From: CAZJAT01 sp964544145
GTDB lineage: Bacteria; Hydrothermota; 32-111
Assembly (NCBI GenBank): GCA_964544145.1
Contig: CAZJAT010000006.1
Span: 19,004 to 83,003 of the forward strand
Length of the DNA: 64,000 bases
Direction: 5' to 3'
The notes below the pieces were generated by a model that worked only from the letters and a program-made list of their open reading frames with translations, made no database searches and was not told the origin of the DNA. Both the position numbers and the translations under genes were made by a program. Within the stretch, counting starts at the first letter, position 1, and each line of letters opens with the position of its first letter. Shown here in pieces: positions 26,812 through 36,130 of this stretch.

Positions 26812-27909
26812 TTAAGGTTTGGAACTGCCGCTACCGCCAGCCCCCTGTCTCATATCCGAGAGCATTCGTTCCAGTTCACCCGGCTCTCTTGAAGCTGACA
26901 TCATACTCTTCAATGCTATATGGCCTTCTTTATATAAATTAAACAATGATTGATTCATTGTCTGCATACCGTATTTTTTCCCTGCCTGTATAAGTGAATA
27001 TATCTGATGGACTTTATCATCCCTTATAAGTGCTTTAATAGCCGGAGTACCCACCAATATCTCCATTGCCATTGATCTTCCTCCCCGAATCTTCGGTACA
27101 AGTGTTTGAGTGAGTATTCCGATAGTAACAAATGCAAGCTGTGCTCTCACCTGGCCCTGCTGTGCTTCGGGAAAAACATCAATGACACGGTTAATTGATT
27201 CTGCCGCAGAATTGGTGTGCAGGGTAGCAAATGTCAAATGACCTGTTTCAGCAATAGTCAATGCAGCTTGTATTGTTTCAAGATCACGCATTTCTCCAAC
27301 CATTACAATATCCGGGTCCTGTCTTAATACATATTTCAGTGCATTAGTAAATGATCTTGTATCAGCACCCACCTGTCTCTGATTCACTAGGCAGCGTTTG
27401 TGTTTGAATAAAAACTCAATGGGATCTTCTACAGTCATAATATGTTCTTTTCTTTCAGAATTTATTTTATCAATCATGGCGGCAAGTGTTGTTGATTTAC
27501 CGCTTCCTGTGGGACCAGTTACAAGGATTAAACCCTTGGGTCTCTCAGCAAGTGTTGAAACAATGGGAGGAACGCCCAATTTTTGAAAACCTACAATTTC
27601 AAATGGGATTTGTCTCAGCACCATTGCAACATGACCTCTCTGTTTGAAAACATTTCCTCTGAACCTGGACAGATTGGGAACACCGAATGAAAGATCCAGT
27701 TCCCAGTCATTCTCAAACTTCTTCTTCTGCGCATCATTGAGTATACTGTATGCAAGTGCTTCTGTATCCTGCGGTTTTAATGGCTCAAAATTCATAGGTG
27801 TTATTTCACCGTCAATTCTAATGCTTGGCGGCACTCCGGGTGTTATATGCAAATCTGATGCTCCTCTCTGAATCATTTCCTTCAAGAGTTCCGTAATTGC
27901 TGGTAACAT
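26812..27909 (-). CDS. pilT: Type IV pilus retraction ATPase PilT
   Basis: This 365-residue hexameric ATPase powers pilus retraction. It has the PilT N-terminal domain (ASDLHITPGVPPSIRIDG), Walker A GPTGSGKST (about residues 130-138), the Asp box MTVEDPIEF, the GEMRDLETI Walker B and the His box TGHLTFATLHTN. The PilT-specific C-terminal helix AIKALIRDDKVHQI matches AIRNLIRE, needed for retraction. AGGAGG precedes the ATG. The C-terminal GAGGSGSSKP tail is a short flexible extension. Confidence 0.97.
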   Translation of the reverse strand: MLPAITELLKEMIQRGASDLHITPGVPPSIRIDGEITPMNFEPLKPQDTEALAYSILNDAQKKKFENDWELDLSFGVPNLSRFRGNVFKQRGHVAMVLRQIPFEIVGFQKLGVPPIVSTLAERPKGLILVTGPTGSGKSTTLAAMIDKINSERKEHIMTVEDPIEFLFKHKRCLVNQRQVGADTRSFTNALKYVLRQDPDIVMVGEMRDLETIQAALTIAETGHLTFATLHTNSAAESINRVIDVFPEAQQGQVRAQLAFVTIGILTQTLVPKIRGGRSMAMEILVGTPAIKALIRDDKVHQIYSLIQAGKKYGMQTMNQSLFNLYKEGHIALKSMMSASREPGELERMLSDMRQGAGGSGSSKP

Positions 27910-27920
27910 GTTTCCTCCTA

Positions 27921-29693
27921 TTAGTCCATCACGACGGTTTCTCTAATAATCTCATCTAATGTAGTTAAACCTTTCCTCATTTTTAGAATTCCATCTTCTC
28001 TTAATGTCTTCATTCCCTCTTTTCTTGCTTCTTCTCTCAGTTCAGATGTTGAAGCACCGGCTAAAATCATAGTTCTTATTGATGCAGATATAGGCATAAC
28101 CTCAGTCACGGCTAATCTGCCTTTATACCCTTTTCCATTGCATAAATCACAACCATCCCCTGCTTCAAACACCTCATAACCTTTCAGCAATTGAGGTTCA
28201 ATTTCGTAATTAATCAATGTCTGTTCATCATATACAATAGGTTTCTTGCATTGAGGACAAACCTTTCTAAGTAAACGCTGAGCCTGAATAAGATTCAATG
28301 CTGCTGATACAAGAAAAGGCTCAATACCCATATCTATAAGCCTATTAACAGTACTGGGGGCATCATTTGTATGAATTGTAGAAACAACAAGATGTCCAGT
28401 TAATGCAGCTCTGATAGCAATGCTCGCTGTTTCGGCATCACGCGTTTCACCAACAAGAATTATGTTGGGTGATTGTCTGAGAAATGCTCTTAATGCCAGA
28501 CCAAAATTAAGTCCGATTTCACTATGCATCTGTACCTGATTAATACCATACAGATTATATTCAACTGGATCCTCGGCAGTCATTATTTGCACATCCTCAG
28601 TATTCAGCGATGACAGTGCTGAGTACAATGTTGTTGATTTACCGCTTCCCGTAGGTCCTGTTACAAGAACAATACCATATGGTTGATGGATGGCTTGTTT
28701 GAATTTTTCCAGATTATCGGGCTCAAATCCAAGTTTTTCCATATCAAGCTGCAGGGATGATTTATCAAGTAATCGCATAACAACCTTTTCTCCAAATAAT
28801 GTGGGTATTATGGAAACACGCAGATCAATTGTTTTATCATGCACCTTTATTCTTATTCTGCCATCCTGAGGTATATTATGAATTGAAATATCCAATTCAG
28901 CAAGCAGTTTTAATCGGGACACTATACCTGCAATCATATTCATGGGAGGTTTAATCAATTCATGCAAAACACCGTCTATTCTAAGTCTGACACGCAAAAG
29001 CCCTTCATAGGGTTCAATATGAATATCACTGGCTTCCATCTCCACAGCCTTTGTGAAAATGAAATTCACAATTTTTACAACAGGCTTTTCATGAGCAAGG
29101 TTCGCCTCGCCTATAACTACTTCGCTCATATTGTCGCCTACAACCTCAAAATCATCATCCCCTTCTTCATCGAAGAAATCTATCTCAATATCTTCATCTT
29201 CAATATCGGATTCATCAAGATCAATATCAATATCCAGGTCATCTTCATCTGCATATTCTGAAACCTGCGTCTGTGCTTTTCTGTATGCCTTCATAGCCAT
29301 AAGGAGAGATGCCTCTGTTGTAACAACCGGAATGACATCCAAACCTGTTTTAAATTTGACATCATCAATGGCATTGAGATTTGCAGGGTTAACCATTGCA
29401 ATGAATAGCATATTCCCCACTTTTTTGTATGGAATAAGTTGATATTTTGAAGACATATCTTCTGAAACCAGGTTCAATACAGGAATAGGAATATCTTCCT
29501 TATCTATTTGAATAAACTCCGTTTTGAAATATTGAGCAAGGAATTTGGCAACCTTTTCTTCTGTAGAATATCCCAGAATTATCATAGTCTTAATAAATGT
29601 ATCCCCTGTCTCTTTCTGGGCATCAAAGACCTTTTTCACCTGCTCACGGTTCATTAAGCCTGACATAACCAGAAGATTTGCCAATGTCTGCAC
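27921..29693 (-). CDS. pilB: Type IV pilus/type II secretion assembly ATPase (PilB/GspE), copy 2
   Basis: This 590-residue ATPase should drive pilin addition. An MshEN-type N-terminal domain (about residues 1-145) is followed by a strikingly acidic linker (about 148-183, rich in D and E). The motor domain has ASDIHIEPYE, Walker A GPTGSGKS (346-353), GETRDAETA and TGHLVVSTIHTND. A zinc-binding loop has CPQC and CDLC pairs. The start is GTG with GAGG 5 nt upstream. It is a paralogue of the adjacent upstream gene. One may serve assembly of a different pilin or a secretion-type pseudopilus. Confidence 0.94.
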   Translation of the reverse strand: MQTLANLLVMSGLMNREQVKKVFDAQKETGDTFIKTMIILGYSTEEKVAKFLAQYFKTEFIQIDKEDIPIPVLNLVSEDMSSKYQLIPYKKVGNMLFIAMVNPANLNAIDDVKFKTGLDVIPVVTTEASLLMAMKAYRKAQTQVSEYADEDDLDIDIDLDESDIEDEDIEIDFFDEEGDDDFEVVGDNMSEVVIGEANLAHEKPVVKIVNFIFTKAVEMEASDIHIEPYEGLLRVRLRIDGVLHELIKPPMNMIAGIVSRLKLLAELDISIHNIPQDGRIRIKVHDKTIDLRVSIIPTLFGEKVVMRLLDKSSLQLDMEKLGFEPDNLEKFKQAIHQPYGIVLVTGPTGSGKSTTLYSALSSLNTEDVQIMTAEDPVEYNLYGINQVQMHSEIGLNFGLALRAFLRQSPNIILVGETRDAETASIAIRAALTGHLVVSTIHTNDAPSTVNRLIDMGIEPFLVSAALNLIQAQRLLRKVCPQCKKPIVYDEQTLINYEIEPQLLKGYEVFEAGDGCDLCNGKGYKGRLAVTEVMPISASIRTMILAGASTSELREEARKEGMKTLREDGILKMRKGLTTLDEIIRETVVMD

Positions 29694-29695
29694 TT

Positions 29696-31255
29696 TTACC
29701 TCAATGTGGTTTCTTTAGCTAATTCCAAAACATCAATAATACCTAATTTCAATTTCCTCAGAGCTGCTTCTCTTAATGAAACAAAAAATGTTTCATCATC
29801 ATTTACTGCAATATTCTGCAATTCATCCGTCGATTTCCCTGCTAATACTGATTTCCTCATTATATTACTCATCTCCAATGTCTCAAAAACTCCCACCATT
29901 CCTTTATATCCTGTTCCATTACATTTTTCACATCCCTGCCCTTTGTATATGGGAACTCCACCTATTTCCTCTTTGTGAATACCCAAGCTGGATAATTCTT
30001 CATCAGCTCTTGTGTCCTGTACTTTGCAATTACTGCATATTCGTCTGATAAGCCTCTGTGAAACAATCAGATTAACTGTTGAAGCAATAAGAAATGGTTC
30101 CACTCCCATATTTATAAGTCTTGTAATAGTACCACAGGCAGAATTTGTATGTACAGATGATAATACAAGATGGCCTGTCAATGAAGCTCTTATAGCGATC
30201 TCTGCAGTTTCCTTGTCACGGATTTCACCTACCATGATAACATTAGGATCCTGTCTCAGATATGCCCTTAAAGCTGATGCAAATGTAAGACCAACACCTT
30301 CATTAACCTGTAATTGATTTACACCCAGAATACTGAATTCGACAGGGTCCTCAGCTGTAGTAATATTCTTTTCAGAATCATTTATATCAACAATACATGT
30401 ATACAGGCTTGTTGTCTTGCCACAACCTGTTGGACCTGTAATTAGTGCAATACCCACCGGTGTTTTGATGGCTTTTTTTACATATTCTTCCATATCACTG
30501 TCAAAACCGAGCTTATCAAATTTAAATTCCACTTTCTCTCTATCAAGAATACGCATTGCCATTTTCTCACCATACATTGTCGGTATTGTAGCAACTCGTA
30601 TATCAATAGGTTTGCCGTGAACCTTTACTTTAATTCTGCCATCCTGAGGTAAACGGGATTCCTGCAATTTCATCTTAGCCATAATCTTCACCCTTGAAAT
30701 AATACTCTTTCTGTATTTCCATGGCGGAGTTTTATTTGAATCCAATGCAGTCAGTACACCATCAACCTTATAACGGATTCTAAGATCCCGGTCATAGGGT
30801 TCAATATGAATATCACTTGCCTGAATTTCAACAGCTCTTGTTATCAATGAGTTAACCATCTTCACAACAGGTCCGCTATCTATACTTGCGGCAAGGTCAC
30901 TTACAGATTCATCCGCTTCTTCATTCTCATCTTTCTTGACAACTTCAATCTCTTCAAATTCAATATCATCATCCACNNNNNNNNNNNNNNNNNNNNNNNN
31001 NNNNNNNNNNNNNNNNNNNNNNNNNNNNNNNNNNNNNNNNNNNNNNNNNNNNNNNNNNNNNNNNNNNNNNNNNNNNTGTACCCTGAATTGCTTGGATAAA
31101 AACTCAATAAGCTTTTCTTCTGAAATAAATTCCAGCTCAATTAGCACACTGCCCAATTTATCACCTGACTCCTGCTGTTTTTTCAATGCAAGATTCAGTT
31201 GGTCTTCATTTATCAAGCCTGCTTTTATTAATAAACTACCAAGCTTTTCAGTCAT
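29696..31255 (-). CDS. pilB: Type IV pilus assembly ATPase (PilB/GspE), copy 1, interrupted by a scaffold gap
   Basis: The frame reads through 100 N at 30977-31076 in register, but the true gap length is unknown. The first 59 residues are an MshEN-like half (LGSLLIKAGLINEDQL). After the gap come an acidic linker, ASDIHIEPYDRD, Walker A GPTGCGKT, GEIRDKETA, TGHLVLSSVHTN and the zinc pairs CSNC and CEKC. Compared with its paralogue downstream, about 110 residues are missing between residue 59 and PVVKMVN, where only 34 are allowed by the N run. It heads the pilus operon, with its own near-leaderless promoter at the end of pyrG. Confidence 0.88.
   Translation of the reverse strand: MTEKLGSLLIKAGLINEDQLNLALKKQQESGDKLGSVLIELEFISEEKLIEFLSKQFRVXXXXXXXXXXXXXXXXXXXXXXXXXXXXXXXXXXVDDDIEFEEIEVVKKDENEEADESVSDLAASIDSGPVVKMVNSLITRAVEIQASDIHIEPYDRDLRIRYKVDGVLTALDSNKTPPWKYRKSIISRVKIMAKMKLQESRLPQDGRIKVKVHGKPIDIRVATIPTMYGEKMAMRILDREKVEFKFDKLGFDSDMEEYVKKAIKTPVGIALITGPTGCGKTTSLYTCIVDINDSEKNITTAEDPVEFSILGVNQLQVNEGVGLTFASALRAYLRQDPNVIMVGEIRDKETAEIAIRASLTGHLVLSSVHTNSACGTITRLINMGVEPFLIASTVNLIVSQRLIRRICSNCKVQDTRADEELSSLGIHKEEIGGVPIYKGQGCEKCNGTGYKGMVGVFETLEMSNIMRKSVLAGKSTDELQNIAVNDDETFFVSLREAALRKLKLGIIDVLELAKETTLR
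30977..31076. other. Assembly gap (100 N)
   Basis: Exactly 100 unknown bases, a conventional placeholder for a scaffold join of unestimated size, inside the first pilB gene. Paralogue comparison suggests that about 330 bp are really missing. Confidence 0.97.
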
Positions 31256-31264
31256 ATATTATTA

Positions 31265-31293
31265 TATATATCACTTTATTTATAATTAGTCAA
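31265..31293 (-). promoter_or_regulatory. Promoter of the pilB-pilB-pilT-pilC-pilS-pilR operon
   Basis: Minus strand TTGACT-N17-TATATA with TGA just before the -10 box. The -35 box overlaps the final Asp codon and stop of pyrG. The -10 box ends 9 nt before the pilB ATG, and there is no Shine-Dalgarno site, so the leader is only about 2-3 nt. Confidence 0.6.
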
Positions 31294-33025
31294 TATTTTT
31301 GCTTGAATTTATAAATCCAAGAAATAACGGTGCCGGATCAAAGAGAGATGATTTAAACTCCGGATGACCCTGTGTTGCAATGAAATAAGGATGTCCGGGT
31401 AATTCAATGAATTCCATTAAATTCTCATTATTTCTCAGTCTATGCATTCCGGAAAATACCAGACCAGCATTTTCTAATAATGAAATATACTGCGGATTCA
31501 TTTCATACCTGTGTCTATGCCTTTCCAATATAACAATATCATTATCATTCAGCATACCTGTTCTGAATTTTTCTTTTTTGCTCTTAAGATATTCTTCCAT
31601 TATTATGCTGTCCCTCCTAATCCTTCCAGACTGCTTGTACAGATTATGAACCTGGGATCCCTTCTTGAGTACTGCTGCATAACTTCCTAAACGCATTGAA
31701 GCTCCATATCGATTATTTTGAAGTATCTCCTTCTGTGATTCAAGTATACATATTACAGGTGCATCTGTCTGTGGATTAATTTCAGTTGAATTGGCATTTT
31801 TCATTTTGCAAATATTCCTGGCATACTCAACAACTGCTAATTGCATACCAAAACATAATCCGAGAAATGGCCTGTTATGTTCTCTTGCATATTTAATAAT
31901 TTCGATTTTACCTTCAACCCCTTCTGATCCAAACCCGCCGGGAATAATAAAGCCCTTATACTTCTTCAATTCATTCTTTCTAATCTTTCCTTTTTCAACA
32001 TCCTGAGCAGAAATCCAGTGTATCTTAACTCCAACATTATTATACGCTCCGGCATGCTCAACAGCCTGGTTGACAGAAATATAGGAATCTGTAAGTGAAA
32101 ATTTTCCAATATCCAGATATTTTCCCACCATTGCAATGTCAATTGTCTTTGGAGGATTTTCAATGGTTTTTACAAGATTTTTCCATTTAGTCCATGATTT
32201 TTTTGTTTTGGGTTTCATATTGAATTTTTCAAGTATCTTTTCCCCCAATTTATCCTTTTCAAAATTCAGCGGTATTGTATATAAATTACCGGCATCAGGA
32301 GCTGAAATAACAAATTGACTCTCAATATTAGCATATGTTTCAATCTTCTTCTTTCTTATTTCATCCAATCTGTCTTTTGCTCTACAAAGAATAAAATCCG
32401 GGAAAATACCATGTTCAGAGAGTAATTTTATTGCCTGCTGAGTCGGCTTCGTCTTCATCTCCCCAATATGAGAAGGTGTAGGCAAATATGTAATCATTAC
32501 ATATTTCATATTTTCATGACCCAATTCCCTTTCAAGACTTTTCAATGCAAATAGATAGGGAATATTCTCATAGTCACCTATTGTTCCGCCAATTTCAATG
32601 AGTACAAAATCCTTGCCATCAGAGGCATTCTTTATTCTCTTCTTTATTTCATTTGGTATATGAGGTATAAACTGTACTGTTTGTCCCAGATATTTGCCCT
32701 TTCGTTCGTTTTCAATAACCTTTGCATATATCTGTCCTGTTGTAATATTATGGTCTTTGCTTAATCGCTCTTGAAGAAATCTCTCATAATTCCCCAAATC
32801 CTGGTCAATTTCTCCGCCATCATCTGTTACCCAGACCTCGCCATGTTCTGTGGGCCTCAATGTTCCTGCATCAAAATTGATATATGGATCAATTTTTATT
32901 GCAGTTACTGAATAACCGTATTGCTGAAGTATTTTTCCAATAGAGGCAGTAGCGATGCCTTTCCCGACACCGCTGATAACTCCTCCGGTAATAACAATAT
33001 ATTTAGGAGATTTATTCGCCTTCAT
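31286..33025 (-). CDS. pyrG: CTP synthase
   Basis: This 579-residue enzyme makes CTP from UTP, ATP and glutamine. The synthetase domain starts KYIVITGGVISGVGKGI and contains KIDPYINFDAGTLRP and EHGEVWVTDDGGE. The C-terminal glutaminase has PGGFGSEGVEGK, the nucleophile in GLCFGMQ and the end motif GHPEF. It is longer than the usual 535-550 residues because of an insertion before ERHRHRYEMNP, rich in basic residues. It overlaps rpsA by 14 nt. Confidence 0.97.
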   Translation of the reverse strand: MKANKSPKYIVITGGVISGVGKGIATASIGKILQQYGYSVTAIKIDPYINFDAGTLRPTEHGEVWVTDDGGEIDQDLGNYERFLQERLSKDHNITTGQIYAKVIENERKGKYLGQTVQFIPHIPNEIKKRIKNASDGKDFVLIEIGGTIGDYENIPYLFALKSLERELGHENMKYVMITYLPTPSHIGEMKTKPTQQAIKLLSEHGIFPDFILCRAKDRLDEIRKKKIETYANIESQFVISAPDAGNLYTIPLNFEKDKLGEKILEKFNMKPKTKKSWTKWKNLVKTIENPPKTIDIAMVGKYLDIGKFSLTDSYISVNQAVEHAGAYNNVGVKIHWISAQDVEKGKIRKNELKKYKGFIIPGGFGSEGVEGKIEIIKYAREHNRPFLGLCFGMQLAVVEYARNICKMKNANSTEINPQTDAPVICILESQKEILQNNRYGASMRLGSYAAVLKKGSQVHNLYKQSGRIRRDSIIMEEYLKSKKEKFRTGMLNDNDIVILERHRHRYEMNPQYISLLENAGLVFSGMHRLRNNENLMEFIELPGHPYFIATQGHPEFKSSLFDPAPLFLGFINSSKNID

Positions 33026-34631
33026 CTGTAATATTCCCCTGAATATCAGTTACAATAAGTCTTCTCTTATTTTTGTCGATTTCAACTACCTTTACACTTA
33101 TTTCTGCTTCTTTATTGTAATTACTTTCAACATCATCCTCATTTGCTATTAAACGCTTGGGAATAATTGCTTTGAAATTTTCACCTATGTCAATTACAAT
33201 GGTTTTATCCTTATTGTCATCAATCCTTCCTGTTAATTCCTGACCAACAGTAAATTTGTCCATTGGGTCATCCTGCATCTGCTTAACACCCAATGATATT
33301 CTTTTCTTTGCAGAATCAATATTTATAATCTTTGCTTCAACTTCATTACCTTCAATAAATTCCTCTTCTGCCTTCAGGTCTTCCTGATCCCAGGAAACAT
33401 TGGATATGTGAAGTAAAGCCTCAATACCCGGGGCAATCTCAACAAATGCACCGAATTTTGTTACTTTTGTTATCTTTCCTGAAACCTGGTCATTAACATT
33501 GAATTTATCCCACGGATTATCTGCTAACTGCTTCAGTCCTAATGAGATTCTTTCATTTTTCTTGTCAATAGAAAGCACTATTGCTTCCAGTTCATCTCCG
33601 ATTTCCACCATTTCAGATGGATGCTTAATATGCTGTGTCCATGACATCTCTGAAATGTGTATAAGGCCCTCAACACCTTTTTCTAATTCAACAAATGCTC
33701 CATATTCTTCAATAGAGATTACTTTGCCTTTCTGCCTGCTTCCTATAGGATACTTTTCTTCAATATTCTCCCAAGGATATGGTGCAAGCTGCTTCAATCC
33801 GAGAGATATTCTTCCTCTCTCTCTGTCAATTGATGTTACCATGATATCTATTACATCACCAATTGCAACGATTTCAGATGGATGAAGAATTCTGCCCCAT
33901 GACATATCGGTTATATAGAGTAATCCGTCAATACCTTTTTCGATCTCTATAAATGCACCGAATTCCGTAATATTCTTGACAGTACCCTTAACAATATCAC
34001 CCTCTTTAAGATTTTCTATGTATTCCAGTTTTCTGTCCTCTTTCTCAGATTCAAGTATTATTCTTCTGGATACAACAATATTTCTTCTTTTATAATTCAA
34101 TTTTATTACCTTGAATTCCAATTTCTGATTCACTAAATCATCCAGATCTGATATGGGCTGGAGATCAATCTGTGAACCGGGCAAAAAGGCCTCAATACCC
34201 ATCATATCAACAATCATACCGCCTTTCACCCTCTTCTTCACAATACCCTCTATCTTTTTACCTTTTTCATTGCTCTCCTGTAATTTGGGCCACAGTTCCA
34301 AGAACATGGCTTTCTTCAATGAGATGTCTGCAAATCCATCCTCATTTTCAAAACTTTCAATATAAACCTTTACTGTATCACCCACTTTTACCTTATCAGG
34401 CTCTGAAAAATCCGCAATATTGATAACGCCTTCCGATTTCAATCCTACATCCACAATAACATCCTTATCTGTTATGCGGACAATTTTTCCATCAATAATA
34501 CGTTCATCATCATTGTCTTCTTTCTTGAAAAGATCCAAATCATAACTTTTGAATGAATCTTCATAAAGCTTCTCCATTTCCTCTCTGCTTAGATTTGATT
34601 CAATTTCAAAGAATTCGTTTTTGTTAGTCAT
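33012..34631 (-). CDS. rpsA: 30S ribosomal protein S1
   Basis: This 539-residue protein has six S1 RNA-binding repeats, starting near residues 45, 130, 215, 300, 387 and 470. Repeats 3-5 carry the strong FGAFVEI/YGAFVELEKG pattern; repeats 1 and 2 are divergent ribosome-binding types and the last is weak. S1 helps unstructured or Shine-Dalgarno-poor mRNAs bind the 30S subunit, which is of interest given the leaderless transcripts in this window. AAGGAGG lies 8 nt before the ATG. It sits in the common cmk-plsC-ispH-rpsA order. Confidence 0.95.
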   Translation of the reverse strand: MTNKNEFFEIESNLSREEMEKLYEDSFKSYDLDLFKKEDNDDERIIDGKIVRITDKDVIVDVGLKSEGVINIADFSEPDKVKVGDTVKVYIESFENEDGFADISLKKAMFLELWPKLQESNEKGKKIEGIVKKRVKGGMIVDMMGIEAFLPGSQIDLQPISDLDDLVNQKLEFKVIKLNYKRRNIVVSRRIILESEKEDRKLEYIENLKEGDIVKGTVKNITEFGAFIEIEKGIDGLLYITDMSWGRILHPSEIVAIGDVIDIMVTSIDRERGRISLGLKQLAPYPWENIEEKYPIGSRQKGKVISIEEYGAFVELEKGVEGLIHISEMSWTQHIKHPSEMVEIGDELEAIVLSIDKKNERISLGLKQLADNPWDKFNVNDQVSGKITKVTKFGAFVEIAPGIEALLHISNVSWDQEDLKAEEEFIEGNEVEAKIINIDSAKKRISLGVKQMQDDPMDKFTVGQELTGRIDDNKDKTIVIDIGENFKAIIPKRLIANEDDVESNYNKEAEISVKVVEIDKNKRRLIVTDIQGNITDEGE

Positions 34632-34644
34632 TTTCCGGTCCTCC

Positions 34645-35496
34645 TTATATTTTTTTTAGATATTTTTTTACATCTTCTATAATCCAGTCAGGCGTTGATG
34701 CACCCGCTGCAAGTCCAATAGATTTGATTGAATCATCAAGTGAATCTCCCTTAATGTCATTTTCTGTTTCAATATGAAAAGTATTTGGAAGAATTCTCCT
34801 GCAAAGTTCATATAGTCTTTTGGTGTTGGCACTGTTATAACCGCCTATAATGAACATTGCATCAACCTCTTTAGCAAGATCCACTGCTGATTTCTGCCTC
34901 TGTGCAGTAGCATTGCAAATAGTATTATATACCCTTAATTCCTTAAAATAATCCAGTATCTCATCTATCATTTTCTTGAAATGTTCAATCTCCTGAGTGG
35001 TTTGAGATACAATACCGATTCTGTCACCCTTAATTTCTCTTATCTGTTTAAAATCAGTTTCATTTTGAATTACCTTAACATTTCCCTCGGCTTGACTTTT
35101 CAATGCTTTGACTTCGGGATGATTCACCTCTCCAATTATTATTACAGGATAATCCTCATTGTGAAGCTTCAATACATAATCCTGAGCCCGTCGAACAAAA
35201 GGACAAGTAGCATCAATAATAATAACATTCTTCTCTTTCAATTCATCCAATATGCTTTTTTCCACACCATGAGTGCGTAATATGATTACATCATTATTTA
35301 AGTTATCTATAGTATTAAGAACATCAATTCCCTGATCTTTCAATTTCTTTACAGCTTGAGGATTGTGGATAATGGGTCCCAGTGTGTGAATTGGCATATC
35401 TTTATATTGCTTTGATACTTCATTAATCATATTCATTGCTCTCTTAACTCCAAAGCAGAAACCTGAGTGCTGTGCAATTCTAATATCCCTATTCAC
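34645..35496 (-). CDS. ispH: 4-hydroxy-3-methylbut-2-enyl diphosphate reductase
   Basis: This 283-residue iron-sulfur enzyme carries out the last step of the MEP pathway, making IPP and DMAPP. The three cluster cysteines are in SGFCFGVKRA (Cys14), DATCPFV (about 98) and NTICNATAQRQ (about 193). The family motifs THGV and GGYNSANT are present, and the proton-relay glutamate lies in TQEIEHF. It overlaps plsC by 8 nt. Confidence 0.96.
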   Translation of the reverse strand: MNRDIRIAQHSGFCFGVKRAMNMINEVSKQYKDMPIHTLGPIIHNPQAVKKLKDQGIDVLNTIDNLNNDVIILRTHGVEKSILDELKEKNVIIIDATCPFVRRAQDYVLKLHNEDYPVIIIGEVNHPEVKALKSQAEGNVKVIQNETDFKQIREIKGDRIGIVSQTTQEIEHFKKMIDEILDYFKELRVYNTICNATAQRQKSAVDLAKEVDAMFIIGGYNSANTKRLYELCRRILPNTFHIETENDIKGDSLDDSIKSIGLAAGASTPDWIIEDVKKYLKKI

Positions 35497-36130
35497 ACTT
35501 CAATCCTTCGATTTCTCTCATCATAATCTGTACTGTTATTCGTGCATTAGCTGAATTTGCCCTTTTATCATGATAGTGAAAAACATTTCCTATTGTTACT
35601 GACAATCTGTTTTTACCCCTAAAAAGCATTGCCCATATGCCCTTGTCCGCATTGGCAATGTAAACAGGTATAAATGGCACATCCGATTTCAATGCAATGT
35701 AACCTGCTCCTGCTCTCCCTTTAAGAAAACCATTTGTCTTATTCCTTGTACCTTCAGGGAATATTACCAGTACATGCTCATCATTCAGTATTGATAAGCC
35801 CTTCCTGATTGTGCTTATATCAGTCCCTGATCTTTTAAGGGGTATTGCCTTATAAATATGCAATATACTTGCAAAAAGCGGATTCACATTAAATAGTTCT
35901 TCTTTTGCAAAAAAGTATAAATCTGTTCTCTTCAGCAAACGATATAATACTATACCTATTATGGGTGGATCTGTAAGGGATATATGATTGGATACAATCA
36001 GCAGTGATTTTACATTGCATGGAATACTGCCGTGAATTTGCGCACCAAATATCTCAAATATAATGAAATCTGCTAATTTACGACCTATGCTGTAAATTCT
36101 TTCTAATTGCTTCTGCTTTCTCAATGACAA
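35489..36130 (-). CDS. plsC: 1-acyl-sn-glycerol-3-phosphate acyltransferase
   Basis: This membrane-associated acyltransferase makes phosphatidic acid. It shows the NHxSxxDP block (SNHISLTDPP), the FPEGTRNK block and the substrate strand VPFIPVYIANAD. The start is uncertain. The open frame reaches 36169 (TTG), deep inside cmk; AAGGAGG within cmk lies 12 nt before the TTG at 36130, which I use. A start close to the cmk stop would need ATT. The gene overlaps cmk by about 50 nt, so translation is coupled. The product would be about 213 residues. Confidence 0.85.
   Translation of the reverse strand: MSLRKQKQLERIYSIGRKLADFIIFEIFGAQIHGSIPCNVKSLLIVSNHISLTDPPIIGIVLYRLLKRTDLYFFAKEELFNVNPLFASILHIYKAIPLKRSGTDISTIRKGLSILNDEHVLVIFPEGTRNKTNGFLKGRAGAGYIALKSDVPFIPVYIANADKGIWAMLFRGKNRLSVTIGNVFHYHDKRANSANARITVQIMMREIEGLKCE

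Noticed and set aside
30901..31289. Short frames crossing the N run on both strands
   Set aside because: They exist only because N is read as open; the flanks belong to pilB.
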